From a virus: 27,007 bases of DNA. The translations under genes were made by a program, and so were the position numbers. The stretch is taken from the IMG/VR virus record IMGVR_UViG_3300028823_000200, positions 1 to 27,007 of that record, one strand, 5' to 3'. Under the pieces are notes generated by a model. The model was not told the origin of the DNA. It did not search any database and was given only the letters and a program-made list of their open reading frames with translations. How positions within the stretch are numbered: the first letter of the stretch is position 1; each line of letters starts with the position of its first letter. Positions 23,016 through 27,007 of this stretch are shown here, in pieces.

Positions 23016-23096
23016 ATGCCAAGGTTCGTCGTAAGAAAAAACACGCTGCCCTACGTTCATCAGTGGGCTGTGATCGATACCGAAATGAGCGGGTAA
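23016..23096 (+). CDS. Possible 26-aa ORF at the start of the rightward transcript
   Basis: ATG at 23016 to TAA at 23096 encodes MPRFVVRKNTLPYVHQWAVI and six further residues. The ATG lies about six bases after the TATAAT box, so a transcript from that box would be almost leaderless, and no usable ribosome site precedes it. It could instead be untranslated leader. Kept only because it fills the gap neatly before the next gene. Confidence 0.2.
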   Translation: MPRFVVRKNTLPYVHQWAVIDTEMSG

Positions 23097-23100
23097 CAAG

Positions 23101-23271
23101 GTGGGCGAATACAAAACCAAGAAATTCGCTGAAAAGGCTTGTGATGGCTTTGAGAGGAACGCCTGGAACGCTATCAATAAGCGTATGAGGCATCCTTGCG
23201 GCGATCCACCACCGAAACTACCAAAGAGGCAGCGAAAGCACTCAGACAATCGGCGAGTAGAGCTAGACTGA
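23101..23271 (+). CDS. Small basic protein of unknown function, 56 aa
   Basis: The first start codon in this frame after a stop is the GTG at 23101; the frame ends one base before the methyltransferase ATG. The product (MGEYKTKKFAEKACDGFERN, then AWNAINKRMRHPCGDPPPKL) is rich in Lys and Arg, with a proline-rich middle and a basic tail, and reads as a plausible small DNA- or protein-binding factor. No family is recognised and the ribosome site is weak, so translation may depend on the leader. The tight spacing to the methyltransferase supports a real gene. Confidence 0.5.
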   Translation: MGEYKTKKFAEKACDGFERNAWNAINKRMRHPCGDPPPKLPKRQRKHSDNRRVELD

Positions 23272-23272
23272 T

Positions 23273-23986
23273 ATGATCAAGTTAATCCATGGACGATTCG
23301 AGTTAACCCCGGTAGCGAACCTCGGCCAAATTGATCTGATCATAGCTGATCCGCCAGATTGCATCGGCCTCAAATATAATGGCTTCATGGATCGTCAGCC
23401 AACAAATGAATATGAAACTAACATTCGGATTTGGTTAAGCCTTATGGCTAATATAACAGATGGACCTATATTCTTTACTTTTAACGAAAAATGGACAAAA
23501 ACTGTAGAAAACGCTATAGAAGAAGTTGGTCTACCATTAATTCAAAGATTACAGTGGTATTATACATTCGGGCAAGACCAAACAAGTAAAGGAAAATATG
23601 GTCTATGTCATCGACCAATATATTGGCTGAATTCTGATTATGTTCAACCAGAATGCATAAAAATCCCCAGCGCCAGACAGGCAAATTACAATGACAAAAG
23701 AGCAGCTAAGAATGGGAAGATGCCACCGAACGTCTGGGAATTTTCCCGTGTATGTGGAACATTCAAGGAACGACGGAATTGGATACCGACTCAGTTACCA
23801 GAAGCTCTTGTAAATCGCATTGTTAGTGGTCATTGCCGTCCGAATGGACGTGTGCTCGATCCATTCATCGGCAGTGGAACTACTGCTATCGTATGCAAAC
23901 GACTCGGATTAAATTGTATTGGTATCGAAATAAGCGAACCCATCATCCAGAAAACGGCAGCTAATCTAGGAGTCAATTACGAATGA
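23273..23986 (+). CDS. DNA methyltransferase, N6-adenine/N4-cytosine type
   Basis: The 237-aa product starts at the ATG at 23273, one base after the preceding stop. Motif IV is ADPPDCIGL with DPPD at 26-29, a variant of DPPY. Motif I is VLDPFIGSGTT at 194-204, followed by CIGIEIS. Motif IV before motif I is the beta-class order, used by exocyclic amino methyltransferases. The target base cannot be told from the sequence, and no separate recognition domain is obvious, although the middle part (NVWEFSRVCGTFKERRNWIP) has the conserved region preceding motif X/I in this family. No restriction partner is adjacent, so protection from host restriction or regulation is more likely than a restriction-modification system. 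Confidence 0.88.
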   Translation: MIKLIHGRFELTPVANLGQIDLIIADPPDCIGLKYNGFMDRQPTNEYETNIRIWLSLMANITDGPIFFTFNEKWTKTVENAIEEVGLPLIQRLQWYYTFGQDQTSKGKYGLCHRPIYWLNSDYVQPECIKIPSARQANYNDKRAAKNGKMPPNVWEFSRVCGTFKERRNWIPTQLPEALVNRIVSGHCRPNGRVLDPFIGSGTTAIVCKRLGLNCIGIEISEPIIQKTAANLGVNYE

Positions 23987-24214
23987 ATAAACTGAAAGCT
24001 TTACAAATCAGAAGCAGCGATTTTTGGAACAAAGATCGAGCCTACTCTATGGTGCTTCATTACCAGCATCTTCTGGGAATTGACCTTCGCTGGTTCCACG
24101 CCTAACAAAGTTGCTGACCACATGGAAGAAATCTCCGGTCGCATAGAAGAAGTCAAAGAATACTTTGAAAGAAACAGCGATGAAGAAAGTGACGATAATC
24201 CCCTTGTCAGTTGA
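23983..24214 (+). pseudogene. Small gene apparently split across two frames
   Basis: An ATG at 23983 overlaps the methyltransferase stop (ATGA), with TAGGAG ten bases upstream, and gives a 40-aa ORF ending at 24105. A second frame is open from 23995 to 24214 and reads more like a real protein: KLYKSEAAIFGTKIEPTLWC, then FITSIFWELTFAGSTPNKVA and DHMEEISGRIEEVKEYFE, with a hydrophobic segment and an acidic tail. That frame has no good start except an ATG at 24122 without a ribosome site. Loss of one base near 23992 would join the good start to the good frame (MNKRKLYKSEAA). So either the gene is frameshifted here, or the 40-aa ORF is real and the second frame is chance. No family is recognised. 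Confidence 0.45.
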
Positions 24215-24479
24215 GCACAACACATTCAAGCAGATACTCGAACTGCCTCCAGAAGCCATGCTGGAGTTAATCGAAACTGTAAGTGTTGCTGCTATGATGA
24301 GCAGCAATCTTGCTCTGGCCCCCAACGACAAAATCGCTATTGCATGTACCATGCTCGCAAATGCCAACGCCATGCTTGAGCAATACGGTTGCGAAATTGA
24401 TACGACTATCAAGAACAAAGCGTGGACGAACAATGCCACGTACAAAACTGGAATGGATGGTATGGAGGGTATCGCGTGA
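24180..24479 (+). CDS. Helical protein of unknown function, 99 aa
   Basis: The ATG at 24180 is chosen; a TTG at 24165 is also possible. It overlaps the end of the preceding frame. The protein starts with a short basic beta-like stretch (MKKVTIIPLSVEHNTFKQIL) and then forms amphipathic helices, PPEAMLELIETVSVAAMM and IAIACTMLANANAMLEQYG. No family is recognised. The stop overlaps the GTG of the following gene (GTGA), which implies coupled translation within the rightward operon. Confidence 0.55.
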   Translation: MKKVTIIPLSVEHNTFKQILELPPEAMLELIETVSVAAMMSSNLALAPNDKIAIACTMLANANAMLEQYGCEIDTTIKNKAWTNNATYKTGMDGMEGIA

Positions 24480-24829
24480 ACACAATGAAGGTGCAACAAT
24501 TATTGGACCGATGGGACACATTGTTGGAAATGGGAGAACAAGCTTCCAAGGCCAAAGCCAGCAAAAATGCTGACGGTCTTGAGGGGCGTATTCGTAGGAC
24601 AACCGGGACACCCGTCATCTTTGATTTTGATACCTATGAATACCAGAAGGATATTCAGAATTCGCTGTGCCAAGAACTTCCACAATACGCCGATCTTATC
24701 CGCAGCACACCGGAGATAATGGATGGACATGCGTGGACTCGTGGTGATTTTATTGAGCTTTATTTCGGACACTTTCGTCTGGTCGTGGAGAAACTCCGAC
24801 GATTTATCGGCCAAACGACTGACGTGTGA
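24476..24829 (+). CDS. Helical protein of unknown function, 117 aa
   Basis: The GTG at 24476 overlaps the previous stop and has GGAGG seven bases upstream, which favours it over the earlier ATG at 24422 or the later ATG at 24485. The product is hydrophilic and helical: VQQLLDRWDTLLEMGEQASK, a basic GRIRRTTGTP turn, FDFDTYEYQKDIQNSLCQEL, and a C-terminal FIELYFGHFRLVVEKLRRFI. No family is recognised. It overlaps the zinc-ribbon gene by about 107 bases if that gene's start is right. Confidence 0.5.
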   Translation: MNTMKVQQLLDRWDTLLEMGEQASKAKASKNADGLEGRIRRTTGTPVIFDFDTYEYQKDIQNSLCQELPQYADLIRSTPEIMDGHAWTRGDFIELYFGHFRLVVEKLRRFIGQTTDV

Positions 24830-25046
24830 CGCCTGCGGAAAGCTCAAGCCAACAACAAACATGCACCAAGTGTGGGGTGGTGTCTGCATCTGTGAGCAGT
24901 GTACGGAGATTATCTTGACCGTCCATACAGCTACCCACCCACTTAAAACGCTGTGTCCATATTGCTATGGGAAAGAAGGGAACGCAGAGAAATGCCGTTA
25001 TTGCGACCTACCGTCGCTCCCGGAGGAAACAGACAGTGATAGTTAA
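24723..25046 (+). CDS. Small protein with paired CxxC zinc ribbons
   Basis: The frame ends at TAA 25046. The ATG at 24723 has GGAG seven bases upstream but causes a long overlap with the preceding gene, so a later start cannot be excluded. If correct, the first 22 residues are hydrophobic (LVVILLSFISDTFVWSW) and may anchor the protein in the membrane. Then come four CxxC pairs: TCDACG, ICEQCT, LCPYCYG and KCRYCDLP, enough for two zinc ribbons. Such proteins often contact nucleic acid or polymerase, but no family is recognised. The tail is acidic. In the same frame, coding-like sequence continues past the stop, described separately. Confidence 0.6.
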   Translation: MDMRGLVVILLSFISDTFVWSWRNSDDLSAKRLTCDACGKLKPTTNMHQVWGGVCICEQCTEIILTVHTATHPLKTLCPYCYGKEGNAEKCRYCDLPSLPEETDSDS

Positions 25047-25157
25047 ACTCGAACGAATCCACGCATTCCTTATGTTGTAGCCGATCATGGAGATATACGT
25101 AAGATACTTGGCAGCTTGTTTTATGTGAATGAAACTGATAAAGAAAGAGGAAAATAA
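25036..25157 (+). pseudogene. Short gene apparently interrupted by a frameshift
   Basis: A GTG at 25036 with GGAGG nine bases before it opens a frame (MIVKLERIHAFLML) that stops at 25080. The adjacent frame from about 25050 to 25157 reads NPRIPYVVADHGDIRKILGS followed by LFYVNETDKERGK, a natural-looking sequence without a start of its own. One inserted base near 25055 would join them into a protein of about 40 residues. Function unknown. The break could be genuine or an assembly error. Confidence 0.4.
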
Positions 25158-25201
25158 TGGCAAATTATTCACATGATACGGAGATAATAAACAATGAATG
25201 A
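25157..25201 (+). CDS. Possible 14-aa leader peptide before the SPFH gene
   Basis: ATG at 25157 follows GAGG by six bases, a very good ribosome site, and encodes MANYSHDTEIINNE before TGA at 25201, overlapping the SPFH start at 25194. It could couple translation of the SPFH gene or be the relic of a lost gene. Confidence 0.3.
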   Translation: MANYSHDTEIINNE

Positions 25202-25925
25202 ACTATTCACTAACATCATTTCAATTATAGAAAAATTACTAATACATCCTCTGATTTGGCTCTTCCCGATTAAATGGATAACAATAATACCAGGGTCATC
25301 TGCTGTACGGTTTACATTTGGATTACCAGGTCCAGATTTGAAACCAGGAATTCACTTTGGTACTATAGGACAAACATTTCACAAAGAACATGTGCGAACA
25401 AGATTAGCTTCGGCAGAATCTATGTATGTATTAACTGAAGATGGTGTATCATTACGGGTTAGTGGAGTAACAATATATAAAATCACATCTTTGGTGAAAT
25501 ATCTGACTATTACTGAAGATTCAAATACATTTGTTTTGGAAGCATGTGAAGCAGCAATCAAAAATGCTATTAGTTCAGTACCATTTGACGATTTGGTTGT
25601 TGATAGTAATACTGTTGAAGAAGCAATTAGTGTAAAAATTTCTAAAATATGTAAAGAACTTGGTATAAAAGTTAAGCGATATCGCTTCCAAGATATAGAG
25701 TTAACTGACCCTATAGGACGAGGATTATCCTCGTTACGAGCTATGGAACCAACATTGACATCCTCAGCAAAAAATATGACAAATTCATCACCCATATCAT
25801 TCAGAGATGCTGTCGCAGCCTTGTCACCGAATATCCACTTCATTTCTAATATTTTGTCTGTTGAACAACCTAAGTCAAATCTTGATCAAGAGGAAAAAAA
25901 TGAATCTGAAGGAATATCAGAGTAA
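25194..25925 (+). CDS. SPFH/Band-7 (stomatin/prohibitin-like) membrane protein
   Basis: The 243-aa product starts at the ATG at 25194 with GGAG ten bases upstream. Residues about 8-32 are strongly hydrophobic (IISIIEKLLIHPLIWLFPIK) and form a membrane anchor. The SPFH domain follows: ITIIPGSSAVRFTFGLPGPD, LKPGIHFGTIGQTFHKEHVR, TEDGVSLRVSGVTIYKI, FVLEACEAAIKNAISSVPFD, and CKELGIKVKRYRFQDIELTD. The last stretch is the typical end of an SPFH domain. Past residue 195 the chain is polar and disordered, without the long coiled coil of full-length prohibitins. The gene is markedly AT-rich compared with its neighbours, which suggests separate acquisition. It overlaps the MazG-like gene. Host relatives (HflK/HflC, stomatins) organise membranes and control proteases, so a phage protein could alter these, which is inference. 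Confidence 0.85.
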   Translation: MNELFTNIISIIEKLLIHPLIWLFPIKWITIIPGSSAVRFTFGLPGPDLKPGIHFGTIGQTFHKEHVRTRLASAESMYVLTEDGVSLRVSGVTIYKITSLVKYLTITEDSNTFVLEACEAAIKNAISSVPFDDLVVDSNTVEEAISVKISKICKELGIKVKRYRFQDIELTDPIGRGLSSLRAMEPTLTSSAKNMTNSSPISFRDAVAALSPNIHFISNILSVEQPKSNLDQEEKNESEGISE

Positions 25926-26472
25926 AGCACGCGATACTGCAATCTATCTAGATACAAAACACAGTCGGATAATATATCCTGCTCTTGGTATCATAGGTGA
26001 GTGCGGTGAGGTAGCCGAAAAGACCAAGAAATTCATCCGTGATGCCGGTTGGAAGATGAAGCCTGATCGCATAGCAGCAATCATGAAAGAATTAGGTGAT
26101 TGTTGTTGGTACCTCGCCAACATTTGTTGTGACACCGGTCATGATCTCAGTATGATGTACGAAATGAGAGGGGCTTCCATTCTGCACCAAATCCGTGGTC
26201 TCGTGTTCCCTAGACTTGCCATACACATGAACCGCCACGCCACCGCTGTCGCCACCGCCCTGGAAGAGTGGTATTACCAGTACGGTTGTAGACTATGCGA
26301 AAGGGGACGATACACAGAAATCCCCAACCACCTGTCTCACATTCTAACGTGCATAGAAGAGATCGCTCGCAGATGTGGTTTTACTCTCGAAGAAATCTAT
26401 GTCGCCAACATAGAAAATCTTACTGGACGAAAGCAGCGTGGTACGCTAAAGGGAGATGGTGATGACAGGTGA
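25900..26472 (+). CDS. MazG-like nucleotide pyrophosphohydrolase
   Basis: The 190-aa product starts at the ATG at 25900 just after GAGGAAAAA, inside the end of the SPFH gene. The first 70 residues carry the MazG catalytic helices: GECGEVAEKTKKF (E34, E37, E40) and MKELGDCCWYLANIC (E64, D67), the E-x-x-E and E-x-x-D pairs that bind magnesium. A middle segment of about 70 residues (RLAIHMNRHATAVATALEEW) looks helical and is longer than in the smallest family members. The end, IYVANIENLTGRKQRGTLKG then DGDDR, is typical of phage MazG-like enzymes. These cleave nucleoside triphosphates or (p)ppGpp-like alarmones to monophosphates and pyrophosphate. The exact substrate cannot be read from sequence. 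Confidence 0.85.
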   Translation: MNLKEYQSKARDTAIYLDTKHSRIIYPALGIIGECGEVAEKTKKFIRDAGWKMKPDRIAAIMKELGDCCWYLANICCDTGHDLSMMYEMRGASILHQIRGLVFPRLAIHMNRHATAVATALEEWYYQYGCRLCERGRYTEIPNHLSHILTCIEEIARRCGFTLEEIYVANIENLTGRKQRGTLKGDGDDR

Positions 26473-26922
26473 TCTCAGGCAAGTACCAGACTTCCCTCAG
26501 TGCCTTGTCGATACCAATGGCAATGTCTATCGTCGATACAAGAACGGAAAATTGCGGCAATTGGCCTAAAGATCAGACAGATACGGATACATATCTGTCT
26601 GAAAGTACATCGATTGGTGTGTATCGTATTCTATGGTCCATGTCCTGCCGATATGGAAGCACGACATCTTAACGGTGTTCGAAGCGATAATTCTGCAAGT
26701 AACTTGAGATGGAGAACTAGAAAGGAAAACTCAGACGACAAAATCCGACACGGCACTCTCTGCACCAAAGAGCAACATGGACGGGCCAAAATAACCGAAC
26801 ATCAAGCAAAACGCATCCGGCAGCGATGTGCCGCTGGCGAATCACAAGTATCAGTTGCCTCTGACTTCGGTATAGTCTAAAGTGTAGTCTCGAAAATCGT
26901 GCGATAAAAAATCTGGAAGTAG
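26462..26922 (+). pseudogene. Decayed HNH homing endonuclease with three in-frame stops and a frameshift
   Basis: An ATG at 26462, overlapping the MazG stop, opens VPDFPQCLVDTNGNVYRRYK, a NUMOD4-like start, and stops at TAA 26567. The same frame then reads RSDRYGYISV. A frame change near 26598 continues as LKVHRLVCIVFYGPCPADME, then ARHLNGVRSDNSASNLRWRT and RKENSDDKIRHGT, the core of a phage HNH homing enzyme, with a C-terminal HTH, ASDFGIV. After a TAA at 26878 the HTH goes on in frame (SVVSKIVR, TAA at 26905, KIWK, TAG at 26922). The three TAA codons could each come from a lysine or glutamine codon by a single change. Elsewhere TAA ends genes normally, so recoding is not the cause. The gene is probably dead. 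Confidence 0.75.
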
Positions 26923-26927
26923 CAGTT

Positions 26928-26940
26928 TTGGTGTATAATC
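26928..26940 (+). promoter_or_regulatory. Promoter-like motif TTGGTGTATAATC, rightward
   Basis: GTGTATAAT covers 26931-26939, the only copy of the motif on the plus strand. It lies 41 bases before the ATG at 26980, so the predicted leader is about 34 bases. No -35 box is evident. It shows the motif also serves the rightward arm. Confidence 0.55.
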
Positions 26941-26979
26941 ACTACAGAAGTCCTCACTTCGTCGTGAAAGGGGGCGACT

Positions 26980-27007
26980 ATGACTGTCGAGGTTGTCTGG
27001 ACCATTC
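26980..27007 (+). CDS. Start of a further rightward gene (cut by window end)
   Basis: ATG at 26980 follows AAAGGGGG by five bases and a promoter-like motif by 41 bases. Only MTVEVVWTI is visible, too little for any functional call. Confidence 0.6.

Larger units (their letters stand above)
22861..23100. other. Divergent intergenic region
   Basis: This 240-base stretch separates the leftward and rightward arms. It holds the leftward promoter (22877), an alternating TA stretch (about 22927-22935), a run of T broken by one C (22966-22980), a rightward TATAAT (23005) and a possible 26-aa ORF. A weak stem, TTGG..CCAA, precedes the T run on the plus strand. The base skew and divergent promoters make it a possible control region; an origin is not shown. 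Confidence 0.5.

Noticed and set aside
22861-23193. Upstream extension of the 59-aa gene to 170 codons
   Set aside because: The extension crosses the T tract and the promoter and translates to unnatural sequence; the ATG at 22860 has a good ribosome site.
25194-26472. SPFH plus MazG-like genes as a two-part defence or anti-defence system
   Set aside because: They overlap, but many phage genes here do. Neither domain pairing nor composition supports a shared function, and the SPFH gene looks separately acquired.
26462-26922. TAA recoded as glutamine
   Set aside because: Many intact genes in the window end in TAA at the expected place, and this gene also has a frameshift.

Overview
This window is part of the genome of a tailed double-stranded DNA phage (Caudoviricetes). 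It carries a linked virion module: large terminase, portal, maturation protease with scaffold, decoration-like protein, HK97-fold major capsid protein, a connector-like protein and tail fibre/adhesin genes. Genes are tightly packed, often overlap by 4-30 bases, and most have strong Shine-Dalgarno sequences. The host cannot be named from the sequence. No tRNA, rRNA, CRISPR array or integrase was seen.

Layout. From about 22.9 kb leftwards everything is on the minus strand. In transcription order: a 59-aa protein, a sigma-70-like factor, an HTH/coiled-coil protein (candidate small terminase), a CgeB-like glycosyltransferase, an HNH homing gene, a SEC-C protein, GDP-mannose 4,6-dehydratase, an ERCC4 nuclease, terminase large subunit with two inteins, portal, a small conserved protein, an FkbM methyltransferase, a 109-aa protein, a frameshifted HNH gene, protease-scaffold, decoration protein, major capsid protein, a terminator, an HTH-HNH homing gene, an HTH-only protein, a small beta-rich protein, a YWTD-propeller protein, a connector-like protein, and a large repeat-bearing fibre that runs off the left edge. 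From 23.0 kb rightwards the plus strand carries small genes, a DNA methyltransferase, a zinc-ribbon protein, an SPFH/Band-7 membrane protein, a MazG-like pyrophosphohydrolase, a decayed HNH gene and the start of another gene. The space between the two arms is a divergent promoter region.

Main points. (1) TerL is split by two complete LAGLIDADG inteins, one in Walker A and one directly after Walker B. Removing both leaves a 698-residue terminase. The second intein also holds an AP2-like DNA-binding domain. (2) A motif GTGTATAAT with no evident -35 box lies upstream of five genes on both arms and may be a phage promoter read with the phage's own sigma-like factor. (3) The fibre ends in at least fourteen tandem 14-residue repeats, the last two pairs of which share an identical 60-bp block. 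The neighbouring protein is a predicted six-bladed LDL-receptor-type propeller carrying one copy of the same repeat plus a module shared with the next gene. (4) Homing elements are dense: two inteins, two intact HNH genes and two broken HNH genes. (5) Several small genes look split by single-base frameshifts, which may be real decay or assembly error.
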